The notes under the pieces are model-generated. The model was not told the origin of the DNA. It saw only the letters and a program-made list of their open reading frames with translations, and ran no database searches. A stretch of 64,000 nt of DNA from the NCBI GenBank assembly GCA_907164885.2, contig OU015492.1, forward strand, positions 43,251,893-43,315,892, in the 5' to 3' direction. A program made the position numbers and the translations under genes. This DNA comes from Dolomedes plantarius (taxonomy: Eukaryota > Arthropoda > Arachnida > Araneae > Dolomedidae). How positions within the stretch are numbered: the first letter of the stretch is position 1; each line of letters begins with the position of its first letter. Below are positions 1 to 11,728 of this stretch, in pieces.

Positions 1-2160
1 CAGACGATGGCATAAAATGAAGGAATCGTTCACCAGCTTCGTAACTACCGTTTGCAGACTATTTAGCAGAAGAATCTGGAAGCTATATTTAAGAGGAGTT
101 TAACAGTTAGAGTACCATTGTAAGGTAGAGGTAATCTTATCCAAAGCCTCTTAAAAAGCAACATATTTTAGAAGGATAATATACTTAAGAATGTGTATTT
201 CAGTTTTGGATTGCGTCAAATAATGTTCGGAACGTGCTATGCTTATAGGCTATGGCAAGTCGACTTGGGGGATGTTAATTTACGAAGAATAGCTCATGTT
301 GGATAAATGCCTGCGTCAGGTGTATCAAAATAAAGCAAGTAAGTTCAAAAGTTCAACCTAAGTAATGATGCGTCATCCAGACCAAACAACCTACTCTTCT
401 GAGATGAACACAAGTTATCCTTAATAAGCAGGTCAAAAGATAAAGCTTTAAATGTTCTCTCGGGGCTTCTTAATAGTTCTCTCAAGTCATATACTAACGC
501 AAAACGATCGAAATTGATGTCACGATCGATAAGACTAATGTGTAATGTAAACTAAGACACGACATTTCGTCTTAAAATAAAGGTTGAGTTTTGACGCGAT
601 TTCATAACTTCGCCATATTATGGTTAACTATTCAAGAGCTTGCCAAGACATGAATGAAAGTCTGTGTGAAAGAAGCCCAGATATTACTTTACGAGTCAGA
701 AAAATTAAACTAAACGTACATTTATTATGGTTATTTTTTTTTATTTTTAGTTTCACGTCATTCAGCTTTTTCGACTCATTTCGCAAAGCATACAGGGAGG
801 ACGTTAACAAATAGGTGTCAGGAATTAAATTCCCATCAATTTTAAAATTTGGAAATAAATATAACCACTATTTTATTTTCGAAAAATGTTTGAAGTAGGG
901 ATATAAAGCTGAAAGAATTAGATTAATTCATTACAAGGAAAAATAATGGTAGAAACATATTTTACATTAATTTTTTCTTGGGGAGAATTAGAATATGTTT
1001 CTACCATTATTTTACGCTACTGTGTAAAATAATAGTAGAAATATATTCTTAGTTCAATAATTTCTGAATTCATTTATATGAGATACAACTTTTCATAGAG
1101 TTTATGTGAAAGCAATCTAAGAAATTTAAGCCAATAAAAACATATAACAATTAAAATAAGATATTATTAAAGTTATGGATGAAATAAAAATCCTTTCAGA
1201 GAATAATTCCTTAAAACATTAATACCAATTGAGAGCTTTATGCGATATCTATACATAAAACTTTTTCTCAGAGAAACCAATTCTAACATCATGTCGCTAT
1301 TAAAATTTTAATGAATTTTATTAACAGAAATTTGTTTCCATCTAAGGTTGTGACTGCGTGATTTTGGCATTCATACATCCACATGTTATACGATTTTCTA
1401 CGAAAACTTACTGATAATACAATACATGGTGACTGTTCACTACCTTTAAATTGTAAGGAAGTAAATAATTATCATTAAATAAAATGTGGAAAATAAATGA
1501 GTAAAGTATATACGTGGGATAAATATTTTGCAATAAAAAGCAATTAAAGAGTGCAATTTCAACTTTCTCCCGTTTTATAGGACTAAAATAATACAACAGA
1601 AGTTTATTACAAATAGAAATATTTTAAAGATAAATAAAAAAACTCACAGTAATTATTCACCCTTTCATACAATTTAGATATATAAATTTATATTAACTGT
1701 AACACAATTTCTTGTTCATTGGGTAGTGAAGTCTATGTTCATTACTTCAGAAGCTGATTATACTTTAATTTCATTACAGTGATAAATTCTTACCATTCAT
1801 TATACAGGGTATTTTTACCCAAGCTGGCCAATCGTTTAGCAATAATGTGAAAATACAGAATGTGTTCAGTTTTATTCGAGCCTTTAATAATATATCATAA
1901 AGGGAAACTAAGCCAAAATTAAAAACAATTATTTGGATAGGATATCCTCATCGAAATGTGATGAAAATAAGACATTCAAAGAAAATAAAATCTCAAAAAA
2001 TACACAAACCATTTTAAGGACAAAATTTACAAGATGGGGAAAAAAAAGAAAATTTTTAGATATTACCGAAGGAATATCTAAAATAATGCAAAAAATGTGA
2101 GTTGGTATACATATAGTATATAAATTATAGGTCCATTGTAAGACTATATTAATATGAAAT
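1..2160. other. Gene-free AT-rich stretch
   Basis: I see no coding region, RNA gene or intact element here apart from the hairpin at 943-1013 listed separately. The open frames (for example 620-814 and 1408-1596) are short, low in complexity and match nothing I recognise. A short tacagggta string near 1804 resembles DNA-transposon ends, but no partner end was found. Confidence 0.5.
943..1013. repeat. Short inverted repeat (hairpin)
   Basis: About 21 bases at 943-963 (aataatggtagaaacatatt) recur as the reverse complement at 991-1013, separated by about 27 bases. A third, diverged direct copy (aataatagtagaaatatatt) follows at 1028-1047. This may be the remnant of a small foldback element. No function is implied. 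Confidence 0.55.
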
Positions 2161-2162
2161 GT

Positions 2163-2165
<3 letters not shown>

Positions 2166-2204
<39 letters not shown>
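2166..2204. repeat. (TA)n microsatellite
   Basis: A run of TA dinucleotides adjoining the foldback element. A matching (TA)n/(TG)n/(TA)n tract follows on its other side at about 2452-2525. Confidence 0.9.
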
Positions 2205-2206
<2 letters not shown>

Positions 2207-2449
2207 GTGGCTTGGTACAAGAAGTGCCTGTTTTCTCCAAGATGGATTTGTTTGCTTATGTCTCTTTAAAAAAATATTATTTTCAATGTAAGAAGTACTC
2301 AAGTCTGTCCGATGCTTTAAAAGTGTTTTCTAAATCATTGTACAGGCTTGGGTACTTCTTACATTGAAAATAATAATTTTTTAAAGACACATAAGCAAAC
2401 AAAGTCATCATGTAGAAAACTGACTTAGGCCCTTCTTCTACCAAGCCAC

Positions 2450-2451
<2 letters not shown>
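2205..2451. mobile_element. Foldback MITE with about 110-bp inverted arms
   Basis: The left arm (2205-2317, starting ctgtggcttggta) returns as the reverse complement at 2345-2451, leaving a spacer of under 30 bases. The arms differ by a few substitutions and one small indel. Both ends abut (TA)n runs, so insertion at TA is likely, as in Tc1/mariner-type MITEs. It has no coding capacity. Superfamily assignment is inference, because only the arms and the TA context can be seen. Confidence 0.7.
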
Positions 2452-2493
<42 letters not shown>

Positions 2494-2525
2494 GTGTGTG
2501 TGTATATACATATATATATATATAT

Positions 2526-2990
2526 GTTAAGGATTAATTAGAGAGAGAAAAATAGTTAAAATAATTTGCAGGGGGGCTTCAGGGTAGTTTAAATTCGTGG
2601 CGTTAAACACCACTATTTTAATATTCGCATGGAACTAACAAGCGCAACTTCTCAATCCTACGGAGGGGAATCCCCGTTTTGAAGAAACAAAGAGAGAATC
2701 TATATATAGTATCAAATTTAGCCACACCCCAGACAAATCTTCGGTGCAGACATAACGAGAGCATGTAGTAGGAGCTTTAACACAACGGGTAAGATTCCAA
2801 TGACAGACGGGGATAAAATTCCAATGACAGCAGACACGCGTTAGGGTTGCTCCGCGCTTGAGTAGGGCGAGCGCTAAGATGTGCACAATCTTGGAGAGGT
2901 GGTTTCGTGAAGTTGAAAGAAATAAAGATTAAGCAAGTGGAATAATTTTGTCGTCCTGATTGTGTGGATTATTTCTCTACTACGCCACGA
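2526..2990 (+). repeat. Possible solo LTR
   Basis: This block is more GC-rich and complex than its surroundings. It begins with TG after a (TA)n run, has a TATA-like tctatatatagta near 2698 and an AATAAAG near 2924, and ends near tactacgcca (2987). That order fits a promoter-to-polyadenylation LTR layout on the plus strand. No second copy is in the window and no target-site duplication was found, so the boundaries and the LTR call are tentative. Confidence 0.3.
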
Positions 2991-3055
2991 ACTGATTTAT
3001 TAGAAAGACTGTAAAAATTGGGTAAACTAGTGAACGGGTGTAATACGAAGTCCGT

Positions 3056-3058
3056 CAT

Positions 3059-3140
<82 letters not shown>
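3056..3140. repeat. Compound microsatellite (CATA)n(CA)n(TA)n
   Basis: A simple repeat directly left of the Tigger-type element. The reading frames across it are artefacts of the repeat. Confidence 0.9.
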
Positions 3141-3142
<2 letters not shown>

Positions 3143-3153
3143 GTGTGTATATA

Positions 3154-4742
3154 GGGTAACTCTAGGATAGATGGCCATAGAGGAGAGATGGCCAATCTAA
3201 ATATTTCCAAAACTTGATCATATATGGCAGTTTAAACTTTTTTCGTAGGAAATGTTCAACGGGTTCATTCATTGCGAGGTGCAGCTCTGTTTTTCGATTA
3301 TAAAAAGTAAGTAAAATTTTAATGTTTATTTAATTTAGTGGTTGAATATTTTTGTTGAGTTAGGTATCTGTAAGTTTTCAATACGTACGTTACTTTTTTT
3401 TTTAACTTTACGAAACTTTAAAGGCACGTATATAATCCAATCTTTGCTTCTAAACCTAAAACAAAGACGTACAATGGCGGAGAGACGCTTTAAATTTGGT
3501 GGCCATCTGTCCTTCAATTTCAGGATAGATGGCCACATAAAATTGAGGAGAGATGACCACCTTTAATCAATATTTCAAAATTATACGGAGTGAGGATTTT
3601 AACTAAATATAATTATATTTAAAATAATTATATAACTTTTATGTTTATAATTATATTAATGGATATAATTGTTTCAGTTTTAACTAATATAAATATTTCA
3701 ATAATAATAATAATATAATATGTCGAACGATGTTTTTTTCAGTTTTTCAAGATGCCGATTAAATACATAAGAAAGCCTCATTCAAACCGAGGGACCTGGA
3801 GTCAAAATTATTTGTCTAAGGCAATGGAGGCTGTGCAAATGGGATCATATTCAGTAAAGTGAAGGTGTGTAGCATTTCACATTCCACGCAAGACTTTGGA
3901 GCGCCGATTGAAGACCAATAATTCCAATAAAGGCAGCACGGGTCCTGGTCCGATGTTTGGAAAAGAAAACGAAGAAAGATTAGTAAAACACATTAAACGA
4001 ATGCAGAAACAAGGATTCCCATTTACTCGAGATGATGTGAGAATTCTCGCTTTTGAATTTGCCGAAAAACTTTGTATAAAGCACCTTTTTAATGATACGA
4101 GTGACAAAAAACAAAAACACGACACTTCCAGTAGCGAAGAAGTTGAAATACATTTGAAATTATCAGATTCTACAGATTCCGAGGGAATAGAATTTGATGA
4201 GGATCACTGTGTTGGTTATGGAGAAGAATACAATACCACAACCAAACAGCATGACTGGATAAAATGCATAAGGTGCATGAAGTTGTTCCACGAAACGTGT
4301 ACAAACTATCAAGACCTTTGTCAAAAATTTGGTAAAATTTTACGAAAAGGGAAGGGTTGAAATTATACTTCAAATGTTGTTTATTCGAATTTTATTCACT
4401 CATTTTCCGTCATATAATTGCATCTTTACAAATTGCTATAAGTTTTTCATGATTAACTATATGAAATTTGTTGTGTTTTGCTATTTTAACTTCACTTTTT
4501 CTTTCTTGCCATCTCTCCTCGACTTCAAGGAGAGATGGCCATCTGCCATTTTAAATTCAAACTATGTTTCCCACTTTTTGTACTCATTGTTTAATTATCA
4601 ATTGTTTAATTATTTTATTACCCAAAATATGATGAGTATATGTATAAGAATTTTAAATATGCATTAATATTTCTTGTGTTTGCATTCTAAGAATTTTTAT
4701 TTCAATCTTTTAAAACTATGGCTATCTATCCTGCAGTTACCC
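3154..4742 (+). mobile_element. Internally deleted Tigger/pogo-type DNA transposon
   Basis: The ends are inverted repeats. The left begins gggtaactctaggatagatg and the right ends gcagttaccc, and the match continues for about 27 bases. Each end is flanked by TA. Copies of an agatggcca motif cluster inside both ends (near 3170, 3186, 3501, 3526, 3546, 4507, 4530 and 4717 on either strand), as expected of subterminal transposase-binding repeats. At 1.6 kb it is shorter than an autonomous Tigger, and its ORF lacks the catalytic core. Confidence 0.8.
3752..4360 (+). pseudogene. Tigger/pogo transposase remnant (HTH plus C-terminal zinc motif)
   Basis: The frame starts at ATG 3752 with a psq/CENP-B-type helix-turn-helix pattern ending in IPRKTLERRLK. 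A second helix-turn-helix region follows (ENEERLVKHI, then GFPFTRDDVR). An in-frame TGA at 3860-3862 interrupts it. After a charged linker comes WIKCIRCMKLFHETC, which resembles the PHD-like C-terminus seen in some insect Tigger-type proteins. The DDE catalytic core that should lie between is absent, so the copy cannot transpose itself. It might encode a DNA-binding fragment, but the stop codon argues that it is dead. Confidence 0.7.
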
Positions 4743-4745
4743 TAT

Positions 4746-5822
4746 ATATGTGTATGTGTGCATGTAATACATGGTAAATCAATAAACAGAGCCTAAGTTT
4801 AAAATAATATTAATAATATCCAAAACTTCTGTTTTTCTCAAATATATCCTGTTGTGTACTTTGCAGGGGATGGTGATTATATTCCCCCTAAAACCGGATA
4901 TTTAGCGCATATGAAATATATTCTATCGGAAAATTAAAATCTTCAAAACAAACGCAGCGGTTGCACACACCCGATGCCGCTTAAACATTCGTTAAGAGAG
5001 TAAAAGACCCCCCATTGTCATTAGGTACTTCTCGCACCCATTAGCGTAACGACTGGGAAGAAGTGTCATTGATTTTTGCCCAAAACATCATTTGCAGCGC
5101 CGGCCTCGAAAAATCCTCCCCGAATTGCGAGTAATGACAACAATATGTAAAATACAAAGGCATTATTTGCTGAAAGTTACTTGTTGAAGTATTGCATTAA
5201 AATAGATACAGTTATTATAAATCTCTGTTCTAGGTGTGATCCATACGTGTTTTTATTTTTCTAATTTTTGAGGTATATTTATTTATTAGGGTTTTTAACT
5301 GTAATTTCTTAAAATGATGCAAAGTTTTTAATTAAACATTCGTACTTTTACTAGTTACTCTGAAAACCACTTATCTATCATTTAATGATATGGAATTAAA
5401 CTGGTTAGCTTTAAGTACTTTACCTTTATTCTTTGTATCTTCTGTATATTTATTGATAAATTACCTGTGGTATATATTTTCTAGGTCTGAGTTCGTGATT
5501 ATAACACGTTTTCCTTAAAATAAAAATAATTTACTCGTTTTCATATCTTATTGCAAAATGTACTTTAGAAAAATAAAAGAAAACTTTTTATCATAGATGA
5601 AAAATTATAAAAGGTTAAAAAATAAAAATTAATCTTACCTGAATATGTTATATTTTTAGTAAATAAAAGCACATGCATTTTATTGAATGCAAAGAAAAAT
5701 CTGCATTTATTAATAAAGTTTTGAAAAATTAAAAATTTACAAGTCATTATTGAAAAAAATCACGGAGATAGCATTCTCCAAGCACTCCTATATTTATTTA
5801 TAGGTCCCAGTTATTGATCCCG
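4746..5822. other. Gene-free stretch with one GC-richer island
   Basis: No gene is seen. The segment at about 4865-5135 is less AT-rich and of higher complexity than its surroundings, including ccccattgtcattaggtac near 5010 and gcagcgccggcctcg near 5094. It has no long reading frame, repeat partner or inverted ends in this window. The rest is AT-rich without structure. Confidence 0.4.
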
Positions 5823-5828
5823 ATCTCT

Positions 5829-6042
5829 TTTAACGTAGGATTACGTTCCTCAATAACGGTTCTCCGGGAAGAAAAAAAAGTGCCCGTCCTGCGTCGCGAG
5901 TTATAATTTTGTCAGCACGCCAAACCCAGTAGCAGTAAACAGTTAAACAGAAAAGTACCAAAATGAGTTTAAAAAAAAGGTAAGCAACGATAAGTAATCC
6001 TACGTTAATAACCCGCGGGTGTTTCGTTAGAAGAGACTACCT
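5829..6042 (+). repeat. TTAACGTAGG repeat family, copy a
   Basis: It begins ttaacgtaggattacg (5829) and contains taatcctacgttaa (5997-6010), the reverse complement of the start. Between them are conserved blocks such as tgcgtcgcgagttataattt and cagttaaacagaaaagtacc. Similarity to the other copies extends beyond the right inverted motif through accgcggg and agagactacct, so the element is larger than the motif pair. There is no coding capacity. The TTAA borders suggest piggyBac-like mobilisation, but this is unproven. Confidence 0.65.
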
Positions 6043-7798
6043 AAAATATTTTTTTCATATTAGAAACGACACAGTTTCTCTCTTTTATTTTTCTTTAGTA
6101 GTTTCGAATGCATATTGGTGAGAAACCTTTAGGGATGAGAAGCGTTCCCAATTTTTGACTGCGCAGTCTTCAGTCAACTTTCCACTAATCTCCTTAGTAA
6201 ATGAGTATGCGGTTACTTTTGTTAAATAGTTTATCCCTATTTAAGATACAGCTGTTTATTAATACTAGAAATCATGTTCTTTCATGTACGTCAGAGAGTA
6301 TTACACTCATCTAAACCTCTGGGAAGTATATTGTCAGAAACTTCAATGCCATTCGTATATTTCTTGTATGGCGGCAGCGTTAGACCTTGTTCACATTTCA
6401 TCTGGATCGTAGTGCTGTTTGTGCCCACATAATTGTCGACATCACCTGTGATTGGTTCGGTATATCACGTTTCGGGGTCAGTTATGTTATTAATATAAAT
6501 TTATATCTTGGTGGACTGTATAAGAATCCATTAACAAAAATTTTTAATATTCTTGTTTAAATGCAACTAATCAGTCTTCTTACTTCTTTTAATAAAGGTA
6601 ATACTCGAATGGCTTACCTTTAACATCATCTAAATAATACTTGAATAATAAGTCAACACTAAAAAATTTAGTTCCATGCATGTATCCTTAAAATGCATTT
6701 AATAATTGACTTCAGTTTAACACAAAACTGTTGAATTCATGACACACTGAATAACCCTTCGGAATTAGGTTTTACAAAATGAATAATTGACTGCAAAATG
6801 CTAACAGTTTGAACAATAATCTGCACAGAATCTTTAACAAAAAAAAGAAAAACGGAATCGCATCCAACAGATCGATTTTTGAATTCTTACGTGACATTGC
6901 TTAGAATAGAATACACACCACAACTAATTTAACATTTCTTAGCCATTTTCTTGCCATTACTCAAAATCGAATGTGCAACAACAACAGAATAGAAAAAACA
7001 TTTTAGCTTGAAGTAAAAAAAAGTTACATAGTGATGCCATCTATTGACCAGAAACACAATTAGAATAAAAATTACAAACAATGTGATGAATAAAAGGAAA
7101 CAGTTATTATAATGAATTATTTAAAAATTACAATTAAAATAGTAAGCCTTTTATGAAGACTGAACACACGTGGTCAATGTATTGACCTCTGTGATTGGTT
7201 AAAATTGCAATCACTGACACTATGGTCTCCTCCGGATGCAATGTTAGTAAGGCCTTATGCTTTCGTATCTTTCTGTACCAAAACTGTCGAAAACGCATAG
7301 AACATCCTCTGTGATGTGATACTGACGTTCAGCCAATGAACATTACAAATAAGAGACGAATCCGTCGAGGTACTATTAAAAGTCTGTAAATCTCTCGTTT
7401 AATTTTAAAAGCTGAACTCAAAAAAATAACAGAAATCACCTGAAAGCAGCACACGCATGGCAACCTATTAGTATTCGATCTTGATGAATGACATCAGTAC
7501 ATGTGAAAACCAGAGACGCGATTTCGGGTTTTTCTGGACGAAAAAATATTTAAAACTAAGCAAAGCTATGTGAAGCATGCATAGTCATGCTCGGTAGTAT
7601 AATTTTCTGCTATTAAAACTTGCTTTGTAAAAATACGAAGCTATTACGAGTATTGGAACTATATAACTTGTATAATACCAAACGGAAAGCGAATATTTTT
7701 GCGTTTGGCTGCTGTTAGGTCTTTGCCTTAAATAAAAGACTGTCAGCCTTTTTCATTCAATGCTTTAATTGCATTTCTCTACTAAATACAGGCTGTTT

Positions 7799-7800
<2 letters not shown>
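6043..7800. other. Gene-free stretch
   Basis: No reading frame of note, no RNA gene and no repeat partner was recognised. Several gattggt (CCAAT-type) pentamer contexts occur (near 6452 and 7193), but without other promoter features I do not call a promoter. Confidence 0.4.
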
Positions 7801-7845
<45 letters not shown>

Positions 7846-7862
7846 TTATTTATATATATATA
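7801..7862. repeat. (TA)n microsatellite
   Basis: A run of TA repeats with short TTTA interruptions near 7842-7852. Confidence 0.9.
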
Positions 7863-8340
7863 AAAATTAAATTCGTGGGTAACGGTATCGACGAGCAAGG
7901 TCAGACTTCAGTTGTCGTTGCGCTCACTCAAGTCTTTCTAGGCCCGACAGTATCTCCTTGTCTCCGGCTCCAGCGTCACTCTGAATAACTTAATCTCTGA
8001 ATCACTGACTTGACATTAACTCGCGTCCGGCGACTTTATATACCTTCGCTGAACGTTCTCGAAAGGTCTGGAAAACGCCGTCTTTCTTTATTCAGTTATT
8101 GTTCCCAGATGACTAGGCGCCTCCAGTCGGCAACTTCCCTTTTGTAGCTAACGAACTGTTCCGCGAGCTGTTGGTAGTACTTCCGGTCTTTATATCCGGA
8201 AAGGATATAATGACCGGAACCAGGACTGTCTGTCTCCGGCCGTCTAAATCAATTATGTGCACAAACCGCACTTTGGCTAGTCTTTCCGGAATTTCCACAT
8301 GCAAAATATTCGCTATTGTACGGGAGTCATTACACTGCTT
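7863..8340 (+). repeat. Unassigned repeat-like block, possibly LTR sequence
   Basis: This block has clearly higher GC content than its neighbours. It includes a TATA-like gactttatatacc (about 8032) followed by gaacgttctcgaaaggtctg, a layout common in arthropod gypsy LTRs. It starts just after a microsatellite and runs into the inverted-repeat element at 8351. No second copy is present, so family and ends are unknown. Confidence 0.25.
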
Positions 8341-8350
8341 CAAAAGCAGT

Positions 8351-8663
8351 GCGTGGGTCTATTCTTACAATAAGTATCGAATTTTGATTATAATTAGTCT
8401 GGATAAACACTCCTGATGCTTTGTGACACATCGCGCAAGCCGGTATCCTTTATTTTAAAGAAATGCTGTCTATCTTGAAGAGGATATAATTTCTATATAA
8501 ATTCCCATTATACATCCTATTCTGGTGGTAGTCATTTCTTGGAAGATAGAGCACATTCACTTGCGCCTTATATAACTGAGCGGCCGTAGGGTTATTTGAA
8601 TAAGTCTGATTGCAGACTAATTATAATCAAAACTCGAAATTTATCGTAAGAATCGACCTGCGC
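8351..8663. repeat. Foldback structure with 51-bp arms
   Basis: The left arm 8351-8401 and right arm 8613-8663 are reverse complements at about 44 of 51 positions (right arm begins cagactaattataatcaaaa). The roughly 210-base loop contains a second, weaker inverted pair around ctatcttgaag (about 8472) and cttggaagatag (about 8538). It could be a foldback MITE or the remnant of two opposed repeats. Confidence 0.6.
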
Positions 8664-8689
8664 GCTCCTTTACAGTCAATAAAATTTCG

Positions 8690-9765
8690 AGTTAGCATTT
8701 GAAGTTCTCGTTTTAAAGTCCTCCGCTAGAATATTGCCTAGGAAATATTATTGTGCTTATATTGCCTGAATATTTTAAGTTTTTACAGTTGAAAATTTCT
8801 CTCACAAAAAATTAATTTATATATCTAATAGTAAAAATGGATAGAAAACTATAATTAAATTCACTAGAGAAAATTTCAAAAATTCCAGATGAATTGTGTT
8901 ATTTAAAAATGTTAAATCATAAGTTTCAAGCATTGTAAAATGAAAGTACAATGCATTTCTCACTGTTGTATGATGGCTAAGGATTATGCTAGCATTTTTA
9001 AAGGGTTCTGGAGCCCAAAATTTCCTTTTTTTATTGATATGCATTTTGTAAAAATTTTTCTCTGAAATAGGTATCATTACGCCCGAAAAAGTGCTTAAAC
9101 AATTTGAAATTTAAAAAAAATAATAATAAATTCAAAATTCAAAGCATTTTAAGTTTTTATATATCTGCAGATTCTATCGCTATATATTCATAACTTTTTT
9201 CAAAATCATTTATCCCTAGCATTTATAAAAATTTCATAATTTTCTTCATAAGGTCAAAAACTTTTTAATAAGGAAATTTTTTTCAGAGAAAAAATTTCAC
9301 TCAAAATCAAGAATTCAGAAGACAGTTGAACAAAAACAGAACAATGGATATCAGTGCAAAATTTCATAGAAATACTTTATAAGGAATTTCAGATATATCT
9401 TTAAAAGTCAATAAATCACGAAAAATTTCATATGACGATAAATATGTTTTAAGTTCAGATGTACGGAAGGGTTCACATACACAGTGCAGCATGAAAAATT
9501 GTTGTGTCTGGCATTGAAATGAGAAACATGCAGTTTGTGTTGTTTTATTCAAAAATCTCTACAGCAAGCAAGTCAAATGAAAAAATGCTGTTTTTTGAGA
9601 ATTTTGTTTCCCGGGCCCACATACATAGAAGTCACATCGCCCAGAAAATTCTTTAGATAGTTGTTATTAATGTAACATTTTATTTGCTTCAGCGTGGGAT
9701 CATACTCAAAGGGATTAAAATATTTAGAAAAGTACTTAGAGAAATTTAATTTAGAAGAAATACTT
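8690..9765. other. Gene-free AT-rich stretch
   Basis: No gene is recognised. The open frames at 8817-9077 and 9364-9552 (minus) lack any motif. The composition suggests old, decayed repeats. Confidence 0.4.
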
Positions 9766-9769
9766 TTAA

Positions 9770-10355
9770 CCCTTCAGCGGGCGCGCCAATTATTGGAACA
9801 CCAGCAGGCGCGCGTGGCACAAAGTGCAACGTCTCTTTCAACCTTAATTATTCCTTTTGTAATAAACATTTTTTTTAAATTGAAAATAATAATTCTGCGT
9901 TTCATGACAAGATATAAAATGTTGATAATATTGAGATATAGTTATAATTAAAGACCGGTTTATTGGATGTAAAGACTTATTGGATTATGTGCGGTTTATT
10001 GGATCTAAGGACAACTTGAGAATTGATTCCTATTATGTCCTAAAACCTAGAAAAACAATGAGATTGTCCATCTTCTTGATATGCGGGATACCGTGTTTTA
10101 GCTGCACATTTGATCGACTACATCAGCTCCTGCTTTTGTCGTATTGTAATACAATGTAATCGCTGGTTTAGCACGGTAAAATCACGACTAACAAAGGATG
10201 GAAAGGAATTCAAGGGTCAGAAAATCAGACCTGCTTTAGAAAGGGTGTAGCTTTAAATAGAAACTGCTTAAAACATTCAAACCTTGCATGTAAAAACAAA
10301 CCATTCAAAATTACGAAAATGTTGCACTTTGTACACGGGCGCGCCCGCTGAAGGG
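9770..10355. mobile_element. Non-autonomous piggyBac-type element
   Basis: The 586-bp block is bounded by TTAA on both sides (9766-9769 and 10356-10359). It has inverted ends cccttcagcgggcgcgcc at 9770 and the reverse complement at 10338-10355. A further inverted block, acaaagtgcaac, lies inside each end (about 9820 and 10323). TTAA duplication with CCC-starting ends is the signature of the piggyBac superfamily. No transposase reading frame is present, so it depends on a transposase encoded elsewhere. Confidence 0.8.
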
Positions 10356-10359
10356 TTAA

Positions 10360-11460
10360 TAACCCAAAGGCTTTTTTCTGTTTGTCTCTCAACTCATTTA
10401 ATGATTTTTTTTCAATTCAGAAAAAGAACTTTATTTCAATTATTTTAATCTCTTATTGCTGATTTTTATTCAATTTGCTGCTTAGACTTTTCAACTCAGA
10501 ATTGAAATTCAAGATTTCAAAAGGAACTTTGCAATCTCTAATCACCAAGAGTTATTTTATATTTTATAAAAAAAAATACAGAAATAATATTCTAAATTCC
10601 AAAAGTTATTCTACTTACGAGTAAAAAAATTTTCCAACGAAAATGACAAATTTATGGTAATGTACATAACATGTGTGGAAATGACTTTTACAAGCGCGCT
10701 TTCAGTCGTATAATTTACAGAGATAACTCAGGTACTCTCAAATATTTCTTTTAAAATAAATGACTTTTTAAAGTTAAATCATTTCCCAATTTGTTATATT
10801 CTCTGCGTACTTAAGGCATTTTAAGAGGTAATAGCTTTCTCGGAAAGTCCCCTTTAGGGAACAGTGTCTGGTGGAAATTTTTCCCTCTAAGCACTCAGAT
10901 AGTCGAAACAAAGTGAAACTCAAGTAATAACGAGGTTCCTTTGAATGTCGAAAAAAATTCTTTGAAGCAACTATTCCTTTACCAAATGAGGAATATATCC
11001 AACAAAAACAAACTGAAGGAGTTCCATAAGTATGTTATATGACTCTTGAAAAAGTATATATAAAAAGATATAAAAATGTATGAAATTTAAGTCGGTGGAG
11101 TTCCAAGAAAGAAAGATTGATAATCACGTGATTGTTGAACTGCTTATTCCTGCCGCCTATTCCTGGCAGTATGAAAATTTATAAAGGGAGTTTTTTATCC
11201 ACTGTCAAGTGATTCCCTGTTTAATTTAAGCTGTTTTTGAGGCTACTAAGCTATTTTTGTTTGTACTTACTTATATGTACCATACCTTATACTTATTTGT
11301 ACCTTATATGTACCACTTGTATTTCCCTGATATGCTGTTCTTTTACACCATGGTAGCTCATGCTGTTTCCCTATATGAATCGTACAAGTTGAAGAATGTA
11401 AAGACGAACCTCTCTCGCCAGCTACTTCTTGTTTCGATTTTATTTTTCTAAGATAAATTA
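10360..11460. other. Gene-free stretch
   Basis: AT-rich sequence without a supported gene or repeat partner. The frame at 11257-11451 translates to a Tyr/Phe-rich peptide with no recognised domain and is probably spurious. Confidence 0.4.
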
Positions 11461-11463
11461 TCT

Positions 11464-11630
11464 TTTAACGTAGGATTACGTTCCTCCACAACAGTCCTCC
11501 GGAAAGCAAAATTTCAGATGTCCTGCGTCGCGAGATATAATTTTTGAAGCGTGCCAAACCCAGTTTGTATCGCTTGGGAAAGCAGTAAACAGTTAAACAG
11601 AAAAGTACCGAAATGCGTCAAAATTTTTAC
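11464..11630 (+). repeat. TTAACGTAGG repeat family, copy b (left half)
   Basis: It starts tttaacgtaggattacgttc and continues through tcctgcgtcgcgagatataa and cagttaaacagaaaagtacc, collinear with the copies at 5829 and 44578. It then passes into a long (TA)n(TG)n tract. The right half (aatcctacgttaa and beyond) is missing, and a Helitron-like element starts directly after the microsatellite. Confidence 0.65.

Positions 11631-11633
<3 letters not shown>

Positions 11634-11724
<91 letters not shown>
11634..11724. repeat. (TA)n(TG)n microsatellite
   Basis: A compound dinucleotide repeat inside TTAACGTAGG repeat copy b. The reading frames across it are artefacts. Confidence 0.9.
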
Positions 11725-11725
<1 letters not shown>

Positions 11726-11728
11726 ATA

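Noticed and set aside
1801..1830. End of a DNA transposon (tacagggtatttttaccc)
   Set aside because: No matching inverted end or target duplication was found nearby.
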